Notes: a model not told the origin generated them from the letters alone. Shown: positions 30,848 to 41,631, counted from the first letter of the stretch. The stretch is DNA of 64,000 nt from Halomonas urumqiensis (GCF_003028575.1 NZ_PYUD01000006.1:114441-178440); one strand, 5' to 3'. Numbers and translations: made by a program.

Positions 30848-32116
30848 ATGACGGATGCAAGACAGGCGGCGCTTGATTATCACGCGAACCCCATTCCCGG
30901 TAAGTTGTCGGTGGAGCTCACCAAGCCCACCGCGACTGCCCGAGACCTCTCCCTGGCCTACAGCCCGGGCGTGGCGGAGCCGGTTCGCGAGATCGCCCGC
31001 GACCCAGAGAATGCCTACCGCTATACCGGCAAGGGCAACCTGGTGGCAGTGATCTCCGATGGCAGCGCCATCCTGGGACTTGGCAATCTGGGGGCGCTTG
31101 CCAGCAAACCGGTCATGGAAGGAAAGGGTGTCCTGTTCAAGTGCTTTGCCGGCATCAACTCGGTGGACATCGAGGTCAACGCCGAGAGCCCGCAGGCCTT
31201 CATCGACACCGTGGCGCGGATTGCCGATACCTGGGGAGGCATCAACCTCGAGGATATCAAGGCGCCCGAGTGCTTCGAGATCGAACAGGCGCTTATCGAG
31301 CAGTGCAACATCCCGGTATTTCACGATGACCAGCATGGTACCGCCATCGTGACCGCCGCTGGCATGTTGAATGCTCTGGACATCGCCGGCAAGCGCCTGG
31401 AAGACGCCAGGATCGTTTGTCTGGGCGCCGGTGCGGCAGCCATTGCCTGCATGAAGCTGCTGGTCTCCTGCGGTGCGCGTGCCGACAACCTGGTGATGCT
31501 CGACCGCAAGGGGGTCATCCACACCGGCCGCGAGGACCTCAACCAATACAAGGCGATGTTTGCCGTCGACACCGACAAGCGCACGCTGGATGATGCCATC
31601 GATGGCGCCGATGTGTTCATCGGGCTGTCCGGCCCGGGGCTGATGAGTGCCGACCATATCCGCAAGATGGCGGCCAACCCGGTGGTCTTCGCCTGCACCA
31701 ACCCGGACCCCGAGATTCATCCGGACGTCGCCCGCGAGGCGCGCCCCGATGTGATCATGGCCACCGGTCGCTCCGATTTTCCCAACCAGGTCAACAATGT
31801 GCTGGGCTTCCCGTTCATCTTCCGTGGTGCTCTCGATGTGCGAGCCACCCGGATCAACGAGGAAATGAAGGTAGCGGCGGTGCATGCGTTGAAGGACCTG
31901 GCCCGTGAGCCGGTGCCTCAGGTCGTGCTGGATGCCTACGAGATGCCGAGCATGAGCTTCGGGCGCGAATACATCATTCCGACACCGGTGGACGTGCGCC
32001 TGCTGGAGCGGATTACCTCGGCGGTTGCCCAGGCGGCGGTGGACTCCGGTGTGGCGCGCCGCCCCTATCCTTCGCACTATCCGCTGAAGAGCATCGACGA
32101 CGTCTACGGCGACTGA
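30848..32116 (+). CDS. maeB: NADP-dependent malic enzyme, short form
   Basis: Oxidatively decarboxylates malate to pyruvate. The 422 aa show the malic N-domain (LSLAYSPGVAEPVREI; NLGALASKPVMEGKGVLF), the metal/substrate site PVFHDDQHGTAIV, and the nucleotide fold LGAGAAAIACMKLL. It lacks the C-terminal phosphotransacetylase-like domain of E. coli MaeB, as in pseudomonads. Start ATG 30848 (MTDARQAAL) has GGAA upstream; the frame is open to 30788. It converges on mrcA. Confidence 0.94.
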   Translation: MTDARQAALDYHANPIPGKLSVELTKPTATARDLSLAYSPGVAEPVREIARDPENAYRYTGKGNLVAVISDGSAILGLGNLGALASKPVMEGKGVLFKCFAGINSVDIEVNAESPQAFIDTVARIADTWGGINLEDIKAPECFEIEQALIEQCNIPVFHDDQHGTAIVTAAGMLNALDIAGKRLEDARIVCLGAGAAAIACMKLLVSCGARADNLVMLDRKGVIHTGREDLNQYKAMFAVDTDKRTLDDAIDGADVFIGLSGPGLMSADHIRKMAANPVVFACTNPDPEIHPDVAREARPDVIMATGRSDFPNQVNNVLGFPFIFRGALDVRATRINEEMKVAAVHALKDLAREPVPQVVLDAYEMPSMSFGREYIIPTPVDVRLLERITSAVAQAAVDSGVARRPYPSHYPLKSIDDVYGD

Positions 32117-32140
32117 GTATTGCTCACGGTGTGAAATGGT

Positions 32141-32165
32141 AAGGCCGGCCTCTGGGGCCGGCCTT
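32141..32165. terminator. Stem-loop between convergent maeB and mrcA
   Basis: A perfect 10-bp stem AAGGCCGGCC/GGCCGGCCTT around TCTGG. It is symmetric and could act on both transcripts, but neither side has a long T run, so intrinsic termination may be weak. Confidence 0.55.
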
Positions 32166-32213
32166 CCTGCGTTTGGATGTACCGGACGACGGCGTCGTCC
32201 TGGCCACCGTCGA

Positions 32214-34742
32214 CTAGAAGATTGCCTCGAAGGCACCGGTGCCTTCCGAGCCCGTTTGCCGCTCGACCTCACGGTCGACACGACGCGTCTGGACGTCGGG
32301 CAAGTAGTCTGGGTGGAAGATCTCGCTGATGCCGCCCCCCTGGCCCTCGGGCAGGCGGCGGCCACTGTCGGGGTCGACCTGGGCGGTAATCAGTTCTTGC
32401 GGGGGCTCAGGCATGGCTTCCGGGGTGCCTTCCAGTGCATTGCCCATGAAATCCATCCAGATAGGCAGTGCTGCACTGGCACCATACTCGGCGGTGGTAT
32501 CGTTGTCGTCCTTGCCTACCCAGACGGTGGCGACGAGTTCGCTATTGTATCCGGCAAACCAGGTGTCGCGCTGGTTGTTGGTGGTGCCCGTCTTGCCGAC
32601 GATGTCGCTGCGGCCAAGCTCCAGTGCCGCACGACCGGTTCCGGACTCGATCACGTCGCGCAGCATGTCGCGCAGGATATAAACGGCTACCGGGTCGGCG
32701 ACTCTGGGAGCCACGGGATGCATGCGTCCGTCGATTTCCACTTCGTTCTGATCATCGCTGCAGGTCTGGCAGGCAACCGCGGGTAACGCTTCCTCAATGA
32801 CCGTGCTGTCATCGCCGCGTGTGACACGCTCGATGAACCAAGGAGCGACTTGATGGCCGCCATTGGCCAGCACGGCATAGGCGTTGGTCATCTCGAGCGG
32901 TGTCAGGCTCGCGCTACCAAGTGCCAGAGACAGCCCGCGAGGCAGTCTGCTCTCGCTGAAGCCGAAGCCTTCGAGGAACTCGATGGTGGCATCGAGGCCC
33001 ACCTGCTGGAGGATGCGGATGGTCACCAGGTTGCGCGAACGGGCCAGTGCGGTACGCAGGCGCGTCGGGCCGAGGAAGTCACCGCTGGAGTTGACCGGGC
33101 GCCACAGTTCACTGCTGCCATCCTGCAACACGACCGGCGCGTCGTTGACGACGCTTGCCGCGGTCATCATGCCGCTATCCAGCGCGGCCAGGTAGACGAA
33201 TGGCTTGAAGATCGAGCCGGATTGGCGCTGGGCTTGAACGGCGCGGTTGAACTTGCTGGCCTGGAAGCTGAATCCGCCCTGCAGCGCCAGGATGGCGCCC
33301 GTGTCGGGGTGCATCACCACCAGCGAGCCTTCGGCGCCTGGGCGTTGGGCAAGGCGCAGGCTGTCATCTTCACGTTCGAGTACGCGAACCAGGTCGCCGG
33401 CACTCGCGATCTCACTGGCCGAACTCGGTTCGGCGCCGCGCGAGCGCGGGCTGCGGTAGGCGCGGGCCCAGCTCAGTCCGTCCCAGGCAATGGTCGAGAG
33501 TTCTCCGCCACGTGTCATCACGCGCATTTCACGCCCTTCGCTTTCCACCACGATGGCGGGTTGCAGTGGACCGAAGCCGGGGGTGCGCTCGAGCACCTGC
33601 AGCCAGTTGCTGACATCGCCCTCTATCCCTTCGACCTCACTCTGGCTTCGCTCCGCCGCCTGGCGCGCGGTTTCCAGTACTTCGGGGGATTCGTCCAGTT
33701 CCTCTTCGAGGCCGCGGCGCTCGGTGCGATCCTGGGCCTCGACGAGGCTCTGGGGGATGTCGCGCTCCTCCGGTCCACGCCAGCCGTGGCGAGTGTCGTA
33801 GGCAATCAGGCCATTGGCCAGTGCCTCGCGGGCAAACGGCTGCAGGTCGCTGTCCAGGGTGGTGTGAATGCGATAGCCACCGGTGTAGGCCTCATCGCCA
33901 AAGCGCTCGACCGCGAACTGGCGGGCCATCTCGGCCACATAGTCGGCTTCCACCTCGGTTTGCGCCACGTATCGGCTGGCGGTGATCGGCGCCTGGACAG
34001 CCTCCTGGTAGGTGTCCTGGTCGATATGACCGAGTTCACGCATGCGGAACAGGATCCAGTTGCGGCGGATCAGCGAGCGTTCCGGGTTGGCCAGCGGGTT
34101 GAATGAGGAGGGGGCCTTGGGCAGACCGGCGATCATGGCCGTCTCGGCGAGCGTCAGTTCGTCGAGCGGACGGCTGTAATAGATCTCGGCGGCGGCGGCG
34201 ATGCCATAGGCCCGGTTGCCCAGGAAGATCTTGTTGACGTAGAGCTCGAGTATCTCCTCCTTGGAGAGTATCTGTTCCATTTCCAGTGCCAGGAGGATTT
34301 CACGGATCTTGCGGGTGAAGGTGCGATCGAGCGTGAGCAGGTAGTTGCGAGCCACCTGCATGGTGATGGTGGAACCGCCGGACTGGATATCGCCTCCGCT
34401 CGAGGCAAGTTCGAGCGCTGCGCGAGCCAGGCCGCGTGGGTCGACGCCGCGGTGGTCGAAGAAGGCGGCGTCCTCGGCGGACAGCAACGCCTGGAGCATG
34501 GGGTCGGGAATCTCGTCGAAGTCGACCGGCATCCGGCGTTCGTCGCCATACTCGCCGATCAGCTTGCCATCGCGGGTGAAGATGCGCAGTGGCGTGTGCA
34601 GCTCGAAATCCTGCAGTTGCCGGACATCGGGCAGGCCTGGTGCGAAGTACAGCGCGGCCCCCGCCACGCCAAGCGCCGTCGCGGCGGCGAGCGATACCAG
34701 CAGCCAGAAGATGGAAAAAATCAAGGTTCTGAGAAACGTCAT
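32214..34742 (-). CDS. mrcA: Penicillin-binding protein 1A
   Basis: Bifunctional peptidoglycan synthase, 842 aa. It has one N-terminal membrane span (residues about 5-33), a GT51 glycosyltransferase domain (EDAAFFDHRGVDPRGLARA; GGSTITMQVARNY), an OB-like insert, and a transpeptidase with SIFK (in SGSIFKPFVYL), SRN and KTGTTN. Located divergent from pilM, as in many gammaproteobacteria. Confidence 0.96.
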   Translation of the reverse strand: MTFLRTLIFSIFWLLVSLAAATALGVAGAALYFAPGLPDVRQLQDFELHTPLRIFTRDGKLIGEYGDERRMPVDFDEIPDPMLQALLSAEDAAFFDHRGVDPRGLARAALELASSGGDIQSGGSTITMQVARNYLLTLDRTFTRKIREILLALEMEQILSKEEILELYVNKIFLGNRAYGIAAAAEIYYSRPLDELTLAETAMIAGLPKAPSSFNPLANPERSLIRRNWILFRMRELGHIDQDTYQEAVQAPITASRYVAQTEVEADYVAEMARQFAVERFGDEAYTGGYRIHTTLDSDLQPFAREALANGLIAYDTRHGWRGPEERDIPQSLVEAQDRTERRGLEEELDESPEVLETARQAAERSQSEVEGIEGDVSNWLQVLERTPGFGPLQPAIVVESEGREMRVMTRGGELSTIAWDGLSWARAYRSPRSRGAEPSSASEIASAGDLVRVLEREDDSLRLAQRPGAEGSLVVMHPDTGAILALQGGFSFQASKFNRAVQAQRQSGSIFKPFVYLAALDSGMMTAASVVNDAPVVLQDGSSELWRPVNSSGDFLGPTRLRTALARSRNLVTIRILQQVGLDATIEFLEGFGFSESRLPRGLSLALGSASLTPLEMTNAYAVLANGGHQVAPWFIERVTRGDDSTVIEEALPAVACQTCSDDQNEVEIDGRMHPVAPRVADPVAVYILRDMLRDVIESGTGRAALELGRSDIVGKTGTTNNQRDTWFAGYNSELVATVWVGKDDNDTTAEYGASAALPIWMDFMGNALEGTPEAMPEPPQELITAQVDPDSGRRLPEGQGGGISEIFHPDYLPDVQTRRVDREVERQTGSEGTGAFEAIF

Positions 34743-35003
34743 GAAAAAACGGTATCCATGCAGGTATGGAGCAGTGTGGAGACGATGTGTGGCAATGCGG
34801 CTGCGCCGCCATTATAGGAAGCCATTCCTGAGGTCACCAGCGTTGACTAGGGTAAAATAATGATAGCCGTGTGAGGCTGGGCAATATCATGTAACCTTTG
34901 ATTTACAGAATCATAAACCCAAGCTTCTCGTGATAGCGCCTGACGAGAGGTATATCACAATTAGGCGGGTCAGCCGCACGGATTAGGCAGGGGCATTATC
35001 CAG
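34743..35003. other. mrcA-pilM divergent intergenic region
   Basis: 261 bp with no gene. On the mrcA side is a perfect TATAAT on the minus strand. On the pilM side is an AT-rich stretch (34860-34965) with small dyads (TGATT/AATCA near 34909-34923; CTCGT/ACGAG near 34926-34949). No confident pilM promoter could be assigned. Confidence 0.5.
34811..34839 (-). promoter_or_regulatory. Candidate promoter of mrcA
   Basis: A perfect TATAAT lies on the minus strand at 34816-34811, about 70 bp upstream of the mrcA ATG. The region one spacer upstream (TGGTGA) is a poor -35 match. Confidence 0.4.
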
Positions 35004-36065
35004 ATGCGACTCAGGGCATCCAGCAAGGGAATCATCGGTGTCGATATTACCTCCGCCACCGTCAAACTCATGGAACTCAAGCGTGTAGGTTCCACCTTCC
35101 AGGTCGAGAGCTACGCGGTTAGGCCATTGCGCGAGGGGGCAGTGGTGGAGCGACGCATCCACGACATGGGTGAGGTGGTGGAAGCGCTCGCGCGCGCCGT
35201 CCAGCAGGCCAAGCCGCATACCCGGCGTGCGGTGGTGGCCGTCCCGGCCAGTGCGGCGATCACCAAGACACTGACGTTGCCTGCCGCACTCAACGATGAT
35301 GAGATCGAAGCGCGCATACAGCTTGATTCAGACAAGCACGTTCCCTTTCCGTTCAATGAAGTGGCCTTCGATTTCCAGAAGCTGGGCCTCAATGCCCGCT
35401 ATGGCGACCAGCAGGACGTGTTGCTCGTGGCCTGTCGGCAGCAGGATGTCAGCCAGTTGACCGATGCCGTTCTCCAGGCCGAGCTGATTCCCGAGGCAGT
35501 CGATGTCGAGACATTCGCCATGGAGCGCGCCTTCACCGAGATTCGACACCAGTTGCCACTGCTCAGCGGCGATGATGACTGCGTGGCGCTGGTCGATATC
35601 GGCGCCACCATGAACACCTTCCATGTGCTGCGCGAGGGGCGGGTCGTCTATAGCCGAGATACCGTTTTCGGGGGGCGTCAGCTCACCGATGAGATCCGCA
35701 ACCGCTACGGCCTGAGCCTCGACGAGGCGGGCCTTGCCAAGAAGCGTGGTGGCTTGCCGGAGGATTACCAGCGCACGGTACTCGATCCGTTTCTCGACAC
35801 ACTGGTTCAGCAGGTCGGACGATCGCTACAGCTCTACTACACCGCCGGTCGCAAGCAGGAAGTGCGCCGCATGGTGCTGGCCGGTGGTTCCAGCGTGATT
35901 CCCGGGCTCGCCGAGCGATTGGCGGAGGAGAGCGGGATGGAAGTGACCATCGCCAATCCGCTCCAGCGCATGAAGGTAAATTCACGCATTGATGTACAGA
36001 CCTTGTCCGGTGATGCGCCGGCCATGCTGACGTCGTGCGGACTGGCGATGAGGTCCCGCTCATGA
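35004..36065 (+). CDS. pilM: Type IV pilus inner-membrane platform protein PilM
   Basis: 353 aa actin-like cytoplasmic ATPase-fold protein. IIGVDITSATVKLMELKR at the N-terminus, VALVDIGATMNTFHVL, and LAGGSSVIPGLAERL are the nucleotide-site segments of the FtsA/PilM fold. PilM binds the short cytoplasmic N-terminus of PilN and links the PilNO complex to the motor. Its stop overlaps the pilN ATG by 4 bp. First gene of pilMNOPQ-aroK-aroB. Confidence 0.97.
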   Translation: MRLRASSKGIIGVDITSATVKLMELKRVGSTFQVESYAVRPLREGAVVERRIHDMGEVVEALARAVQQAKPHTRRAVVAVPASAAITKTLTLPAALNDDEIEARIQLDSDKHVPFPFNEVAFDFQKLGLNARYGDQQDVLLVACRQQDVSQLTDAVLQAELIPEAVDVETFAMERAFTEIRHQLPLLSGDDDCVALVDIGATMNTFHVLREGRVVYSRDTVFGGRQLTDEIRNRYGLSLDEAGLAKKRGGLPEDYQRTVLDPFLDTLVQQVGRSLQLYYTAGRKQEVRRMVLAGGSSVIPGLAERLAEESGMEVTIANPLQRMKVNSRIDVQTLSGDAPAMLTSCGLAMRSRS

Positions 36066-36661
36066 CGATCGAGATCAACCTGCTGCCGTGGCGGGAGGAG
36101 CTGCGTGCCAGGCGCAGCAAGCGTTTCTACCTGGCGCTTGCGCTGGTGGCACTGCTCGGCCTGGGCGGTGGGTACGCCATGACCTGGTATTACCAGCAGC
36201 AGCACGAAGCCCAATTGCAGCGCAACGCCCATGTACAGGCGCAGAGCCGGGAGCTGGATGAGGCGATTCGCGAGATCAGTGAGCTGGAGGCGATTCGTGA
36301 GGAGATGCTCGAGCAGGTCCAGCTGTTCACCGAACTGCAGCTTGGGCGTACCCAGACCGTGCATGTCATGAGCGACCTCACCACCAGCCTGGTGGAAGGG
36401 GTCTACTACACTCAGCTCAATCGTCAGGGGGATAGCCTGCGCCTTGCCGGCCTGGCCGAGAACAATCGCCAGGTTTCCGACCAGTTGCGTGCGCTGGCGG
36501 CCGCCGCGTCATTCTCCGAGCCGGTACTCTCCGAGGTCGAGGCCGAGGGTGAGGCCGAGGGTGAGCCGGGGCGGCGCTTCAGCTTGAGCATGAGCCAGCA
36601 GTTACCCGGGCGCGAGCAGACATCGGCTGACCAGGACGAGCTGGCGGGAGGTGGCTCATGA
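36062..36661 (+). CDS. pilN: Type IV pilus assembly protein PilN
   Basis: 199 aa. The N-terminal motif MTIEINLLPWREELR contains the INLLPWR sequence that docks in PilM. One membrane span follows (FYLALALVALLGLGGGYAM), then a coiled coil and a ferredoxin-like periplasmic domain (VYYTQLNRQGDSLRLAGLAEN). An acidic EAEGEAEGE repeat occurs near residues 160-168. Overlaps pilM and pilO by 4 bp each. Confidence 0.96.
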   Translation: MTIEINLLPWREELRARRSKRFYLALALVALLGLGGGYAMTWYYQQQHEAQLQRNAHVQAQSRELDEAIREISELEAIREEMLEQVQLFTELQLGRTQTVHVMSDLTTSLVEGVYYTQLNRQGDSLRLAGLAENNRQVSDQLRALAAAASFSEPVLSEVEAEGEAEGEPGRRFSLSMSQQLPGREQTSADQDELAGGGS

Positions 36662-37278
36662 GCGCTAAGGGAGAGCTGCGCCGCCTGCGTGAGCTGGAAT
36701 GGCGCGAACTGGATATCAAGGAAGCCGGAAGCTGGCCCTGGTCGCTGCAGTTCATCTGTTGTGTACTGCTGCTGTGCCTGACCTTCGCCGGCATGCACTG
36801 GTACCTCGCGGCGCCAGCGGCCGAAGAGCTCGAGCAGGTGCGGGCGGAGGAGTCACGCTTGCTCAGGGATTACCGCAGCAAGGCGGCTCAGGCGGCCAAT
36901 CTCGAGGTGATGCGCAGCGAGATGGAGAACCTCGAGTCGCGCATGCGCACGCTTCAGCAGATGCTGCCGACAGGGGCGGAGATTCCGGCACTGATCGATG
37001 ACATCAGCGGCACGGCCATCGACAATCAGCTGGCGATTGACTTCATCCGCCTGCGCGCGCCGGTGGAACGTGAGCACTATGTCGAACGCCCCTTCGATAT
37101 TCAGGTACAGGGAGATTACCACCGGTTGGCGGCCTTCCTGGCCGGGGTGGCCGGATTGCCGCGTATCGTCACGCTGCATGACATGACGCTTGCGCCGGAA
37201 GGAGACAATGGCCAGAACCTGCGGCTCTCCTTGCTGGCGCGAACGTATAGCTATCGGCAGGACGAGGAGGCGCCATGA
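36658..37278 (+). CDS. pilO: Type IV pilus assembly protein PilO
   Basis: 206 aa: a short cytoplasmic N-terminus (LRRLRELEWRELDIKEAGSW), one membrane span (SLQFICCVLLLCLTFAGMHW), a coiled coil (about 50-105) and a periplasmic domain. It pairs with PilN to form the alignment complex. The segment EAGSWPWSLQ before the span is typical. Overlaps both neighbours by 4 bp. Confidence 0.95.
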   Translation: MSAKGELRRLRELEWRELDIKEAGSWPWSLQFICCVLLLCLTFAGMHWYLAAPAAEELEQVRAEESRLLRDYRSKAAQAANLEVMRSEMENLESRMRTLQQMLPTGAEIPALIDDISGTAIDNQLAIDFIRLRAPVEREHYVERPFDIQVQGDYHRLAAFLAGVAGLPRIVTLHDMTLAPEGDNGQNLRLSLLARTYSYRQDEEAP

Positions 37279-37802
37279 GCAGAAGAATCCGTTCATCGGG
37301 GCTGGCCTTCGGCGTGCTGCTGGTGCTGGCGGGATGCGCCGACCCGCAGTTGGGGGCGCTGGATCGCGAGCTGGCGGCCATTCGCAGCGACCCGGGGCCG
37401 ACGCCGCAGATCACACTGCCCGAGATTCCGGAACTCGAGTCGGTTCCCTATGACGAGTCGCAGCAACGCAGCCCGTTCATTGCCCGACTTCCGGAAGTGG
37501 CGGATACACCGCGAGGCTCGGAGGATCTGGCGCCGGACTTGAGCCGAAGCCGCGAACCCCTGGAGGCCTATGGGCTCGAGCAGCTCGACCTGGTGGGGAC
37601 CTTGACCCAGGGAGGGCAGCCCTATGCGCTGGTGCGCGCCCCCGAGGGTCAGGTGCATCGTCTACGGGTAGGCAATCACATGGGCAGCGATTTCGGGCGT
37701 ATCGTGAGCATCACGTCATCCTCGGTGCAACTGGTCGAGGTCGTGCCCACGGGCCGGGGCGGCTGGATCGAACGCAACACGCGACTGACGCTGGACGACT
37801 AG
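37275..37802 (+). CDS. pilP: Type IV pilus lipoprotein PilP
   Basis: 175 aa. The N-terminus carries a lipobox (LVLAGCADPQ), so the mature protein is lipid-anchored. The C-terminal beta-domain (LEQLDLVGTLTQGGQPYALVRAPEGQVHRLRVGNHMG) contacts PilQ. PilP joins the inner-membrane PilNO to the outer-membrane secretin. Confidence 0.95.
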   Translation: MSRRIRSSGLAFGVLLVLAGCADPQLGALDRELAAIRSDPGPTPQITLPEIPELESVPYDESQQRSPFIARLPEVADTPRGSEDLAPDLSRSREPLEAYGLEQLDLVGTLTQGGQPYALVRAPEGQVHRLRVGNHMGSDFGRIVSITSSSVQLVEVVPTGRGGWIERNTRLTLDD

Positions 37803-37860
37803 AAGGCGACTCGCCGACTCGTTGAAAAGGGCGGGCGGCGACAAGTGGGGAGAGGGAATC

Positions 37861-39918
37861 ATGACACCAATAATGAAACGTGGCATCGCGACATTGATGT
37901 TGCTCGTAGCCTCTACGTCGTCGGCACTGGCGGCCTCGACGCTGGATGATCTCAATTTTCGCCAGGGGGCGAGTGGTGAGCTGGAAGTCGACCTGGGCTT
38001 TGCAGGCCCTGTTCCTGAAGTCAGGGGCTACCGTCTGGATGATCCAGCCCGGTTGACCATCGATCTGATGGACACCGCCAATCGGCTCGAGCAGCGGCGC
38101 TATGATCTTGGCATCGGTGGCGTGCAGGGTGTCACCGCGCTGGAGGCAGGTTCGCGAACCCGGCTGGTATTCGACCTGGAAGGTCCGCTGCCCTACAACA
38201 CCCGTGAACTGGGTGATCAGCTGCTTCTGTCGATCGGTGGCGGTGCCGTCGATCAACCGGCAGCCGAGGTCGCCAGCACCAGTCGAGCACAAAGCGAACC
38301 CGCACGCCCGGCAAGCACCGGGCCAACTGTCGAGGATATCGACTTCCGGCGTGGCGACGGGGGTGCCGGCCGCCTGATCGTGACCTTCGACCGCGCCGGT
38401 GTCGATGCCCGGGTCAGCGAAAGCGGGAGGCAGCGCATCACCGCCGACTTGCGTGGCGTCGAACTGCCAAGCTCGCTTGATCAGGTCTATGACGTCAGCG
38501 ACTTTGGCACGCCGCTTTCACGTATCACCCCGCGAGCCGGGCGCGACGGGGTGATCCTCGATATCCAGGGCAGCGGTGAATACGCCATGGTGTCGACCCA
38601 GAGTGGCCGCCAGCTGACCATTGAAGCGCAGCCGGTCACTCAGCAGCAGCGCGAGGAGCGCGTCCGCGAGCAGTTCCCCTACACCGGAGAGCGGATCACC
38701 CTCAACTTCCAGGACATCGAGGTGCGGTCGGTGCTGGCGATCATCGCTGACTTCACCGGGCTGAACCTGGTGGCCAGTGACAGCGTCACCGGCCGCGTGA
38801 CGCTCAATCTCGAGGATGTGCCCTGGGATCAAGCGCTCGATCTGGTGCTTCAGAGCCATGGCCTGGCCAGCCGCCAGGAGGGTAACGTGATCGTGGTGGC
38901 GCCGGCCGCCGAACTCGCCAATATCGAGCGTCAGGAGCTCGAGGCCCGCGAGCAGATGGATGTTCTCGCCCCGCTGACCAGTGAGTATATCCAGGTGCGC
39001 TACGCCAAGGCCGATGACCTGGCCACCCTGCTGCGCGGTGGCGAAGGCTTCGGGCTGCTGACGGACCGTGGGCGGGTGGCCGTGGACCAGCGCACCAACA
39101 CGCTGCTGATCCAGGACACCGCCGAGCAGATCGATAACATCATCCAGACGCTGGATCGCCTGGATGTGGCGGTGCGACAGGTGCAGATCGAGGCGCGTAT
39201 CGTGATCGCCAGCGACAGCGCGACCCGTGAACTGGGGGTCAATTGGGGGGTGTCGAGCCCGGCCAGTAGCCGCTTCGATCTCTCCGGCGCATCGGATGGC
39301 AGCCCGGTGTCCGGGCTTGGCGGTCTTGCCGTCGATCTTGGCACCGGGGCCGATCGCACAGGTGGCATGACCAGCTTCGCCTTCGGGTATCTATCCGGTG
39401 ACGTGCTGCTCGACCTCGAGCTTCGCGCCATGGAGAGCGAGGGGCGCAGCCACACCATTTCCCAGCCCCGAGTGATTACCGCCAATCAGCGTACCGCGGT
39501 GATCAAGCAGGGTCAGGAGCGGGCCTATCGCGAGGCATCGGCCAGCGGGGCGTCGGCGGTCGAGTTCAAGGAGGCCGTGCTGTCACTCGAGGTGACCCCG
39601 CAGATCACTCCGGACAACCGCATCATCATGGATGTGGCGATCACCAATGATACCTTCGGCGAGTTCAACCCCGGTGAAGAGCCGCCGATCAACAAGAACG
39701 AGATCGAGACCCAGGTGCTGGTCGACAACGGCGAGACCGTGGTGCTGGGCGGCATCCTGCAGACCGAAGAGCTGCGCAACCTGGTCAAGACGCCGTTTCT
39801 TGGCGACCTGCCGGTGCTGGGTAATCTATTTCGCTATACCCAAGAGACCAACGAAAAGGTAGAGTTGCTGGTATTCATCACACCCCGAATACTGGACGAT
39901 GGCGTGGCCCTTCGCTGA
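37861..39918 (+). CDS. pilQ: Type IV pilus secretin PilQ
   Basis: Outer-membrane channel through which the pilus passes. The 685 aa comprise a signal peptide ([20 protein letters not shown]), two AMIN peptidoglycan-binding domains (about 25-130 and 155-265), an STN domain ([21 protein letters not shown] broken at the end), secretin N-domain and the C-terminal secretin core ([39 protein letters not shown]). Start ATG 37861 has AGAGGG upstream; ATG 37873 is also possible. The stop overlaps the aroK ATG by one base. Confidence 0.96.
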   Translation: MTPIMKRGIATLMLLVASTSSALAASTLDDLNFRQGASGELEVDLGFAGPVPEVRGYRLDDPARLTIDLMDTANRLEQRRYDLGIGGVQGVTALEAGSRTRLVFDLEGPLPYNTRELGDQLLLSIGGGAVDQPAAEVASTSRAQSEPARPASTGPTVEDIDFRRGDGGAGRLIVTFDRAGVDARVSESGRQRITADLRGVELPSSLDQVYDVSDFGTPLSRITPRAGRDGVILDIQGSGEYAMVSTQSGRQLTIEAQPVTQQQREERVREQFPYTGERITLNFQDIEVRSVLAIIADFTGLNLVASDSVTGRVTLNLEDVPWDQALDLVLQSHGLASRQEGNVIVVAPAAELANIERQELEAREQMDVLAPLTSEYIQVRYAKADDLATLLRGGEGFGLLTDRGRVAVDQRTNTLLIQDTAEQIDNIIQTLDRLDVAVRQVQIEARIVIASDSATRELGVNWGVSSPASSRFDLSGASDGSPVSGLGGLAVDLGTGADRTGGMTSFAFGYLSGDVLLDLELRAMESEGRSHTISQPRVITANQRTAVIKQGQERAYREASASGASAVEFKEAVLSLEVTPQITPDNRIIMDVAITNDTFGEFNPGEEPPINKNEIETQVLVDNGETVVLGGILQTEELRNLVKTPFLGDLPVLGNLFRYTQETNEKVELLVFITPRILDDGVALR

Positions 39919-40460
39919 TGCAGGAACTACCCAATCTGATACTGATCGGCCCCATGGGGGCCGGCAAGAGCACCATCGGCCGCCTGCTGGCGGCCGAACT
40001 GTCTCGCCAATTCTTCGACAGCGACCATGAGATACAAGCTCGCTGCGGCGCCGATATCCCGTGGATCTTCGACGTCGAGGGCGAGGTAGGCTTTCGTGAT
40101 CGCGAGACCCAGATGATCGATGAACTGACCCGCCGCGAGGGCGTGGTCATCGCCACCGGCGGCGGTGCGGTGCTGCGTGAGCAGAACCGGCGCGCCCTGC
40201 GCGAACGTGGCACGGTCATCTACCTGTTCACCACCGTGGAGCAGCAGCTAAGGCGCACCGCCAAGGATCGCAACCGGCCGTTGCTGCAGCGTGGTGATCG
40301 AGAGCAGGTGCTGAGTGACATGTTCGCGTTGCGTGACCCGCTGTACCGCGCTACGGCAGATTTCATGGTGCGTACCGACAAGCGCGGGCCGCGTGCCGTG
40401 GTCAATGAGATCGTGCGGCGCGTCACGCGCATGGTCGACCCCCTTCAATGCAAGGCCTGA
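39918..40460 (+). CDS. aroK: Shikimate kinase
   Basis: 180 aa. P-loop [12 protein letters not shown], the shikimate-binding FFDSDHEIQ and [18 protein letters not shown], and the lid DRNRPLLQ are all visible. It phosphorylates shikimate on O3. Translation is coupled to pilQ through a TGATG overlap. The pilQ-aroK-aroB order is conserved in gammaproteobacteria. Confidence 0.97.
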   Translation: MQELPNLILIGPMGAGKSTIGRLLAAELSRQFFDSDHEIQARCGADIPWIFDVEGEVGFRDRETQMIDELTRREGVVIATGGGAVLREQNRRALRERGTVIYLFTTVEQQLRRTAKDRNRPLLQRGDREQVLSDMFALRDPLYRATADFMVRTDKRGPRAVVNEIVRRVTRMVDPLQCKA

Positions 40461-40464
40461 TGCC

Positions 40465-41574
40465 ATGAGTGACGATTCAGCGACCCTGCCCCGCGCCCTC
40501 GAGGTGTCGCTGGGTGAACGCAGCTACCCCATCCATATCGGTCCAGGGCTACTCGGCGATCCCGCACGGCTGACGCCTTTCCTGGCCGGAAGGCAAGTGA
40601 TGGTCGTCACCAATACCGCGGTCGCCCCGCTGTATCTCGAGCGCCTCAAGGCCGGGCTGGACGACGGCCTTGAGGTGCGCGAGCTGGTGCTGCCCGACGG
40701 CGAGGCCACCAAGACCTTCGCGACCGTCGAGCGCATCTGGGACGCTCTTCTCGAGGCCGGCTTCAATCGGCGCTGCACGTTGATCGCGCTGGGCGGTGGA
40801 GTGATCGGCGACATGGTCGGCTTCGCCGCGGCCTGTTATCAGCGCGGGGTGGCCTTCATCCAGGTGCCGACCACGCTGCTTGCCCAGGTGGATTCCTCGG
40901 TGGGCGGCAAGACAGGCGTCAACCATCCGCTGGGCAAGAACATGATCGGCGCCTTCTGGCAGCCCCGCGCTGTGCTGATCGATACCGACACCTTGTCCAC
41001 CCTGCCGCCGCGCGAGCTGTCGGCGGGGCTTGCCGAAGTGATCAAGTATGGCCTGATTCGTGATGCCGGCTTCCTGGCTTGGCTCGAGGAGACGATGCCT
41101 CGATTGCGCGACCTCGATGCCGCGGCATTGACCCGGGCCATCGAACGCAGCTGCGCCATCAAGGCCGAGATCGTCGCCGAGGATGAGACAGAGCAAGGCG
41201 TGCGCGCGCTGTTGAATCTTGGGCATACCTTCGGTCATGCCATCGAGGCGCACCAGGGCTACGGTGTCTGGCTGCATGGCGAGGCGGTGGGCGCCGGTAT
41301 GCAGATGGCCGTCGAGCTATCGGCGCGCCTTGGCTGGCTCGATGCGGATGAGGTGGCGCGTTGTCGCCGCATCATCGCCTCGGCAGGACTTCCGCTGGCG
41401 GCGCCGGCGGCGATGGGAGCCGATGACTTCCTGGCGCGGATGCGCCTCGACAAGAAGAACCTCGACAGCCGCATGCGCCTGATCCTGTTGCGCTCGCTGG
41501 GTGACGCCTGTGTTCATGACGAGACCCCGCCAGCGCTGCTGAGCGAGTTCATCGGTGCCTTTGCACGCAGGTGA
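40465..41574 (+). CDS. aroB: 3-dehydroquinate synthase
   Basis: NAD- and zinc-dependent cyclisation of DAHP, the second shikimate-pathway step. The 369 aa contain [48 protein letters not shown] (split here by reading), and the metal ligands in [15 protein letters not shown] 40465 begins 4 bp after aroK; the open frame from 40315 lies inside aroK and is rejected. With DAHP synthase at 11.7 kb, three shikimate-pathway genes are in this window. Confidence 0.97.
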   Translation: MSDDSATLPRALEVSLGERSYPIHIGPGLLGDPARLTPFLAGRQVMVVTNTAVAPLYLERLKAGLDDGLEVRELVLPDGEATKTFATVERIWDALLEAGFNRRCTLIALGGGVIGDMVGFAAACYQRGVAFIQVPTTLLAQVDSSVGGKTGVNHPLGKNMIGAFWQPRAVLIDTDTLSTLPPRELSAGLAEVIKYGLIRDAGFLAWLEETMPRLRDLDAAALTRAIERSCAIKAEIVAEDETEQGVRALLNLGHTFGHAIEAHQGYGVWLHGEAVGAGMQMAVELSARLGWLDADEVARCRRIIASAGLPLAAPAAMGADDFLARMRLDKKNLDSRMRLILLRSLGDACVHDETPPALLSEFIGAFARR

Positions 41575-41594
41575 TGTCCACTCGTGGCCCTGTC

Positions 41595-41631
41595 GACTGA
41601 CGCCCACCTTTGTGTGGGCGTCAGTCGTTTT
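41595..41631 (+). terminator. Intrinsic terminator after aroB
   Basis: A perfect 13-bp stem GACTGACGCCCAC/GTGGGCGTCAGTC with a 6-nt loop is followed by GTTTTC. It closes the pil-aro operon. Confidence 0.9.

Noticed and set aside
30803..32365. A 520-codon antisense frame over maeB
   Set aside because: Shadow of maeB; no recognisable motif.
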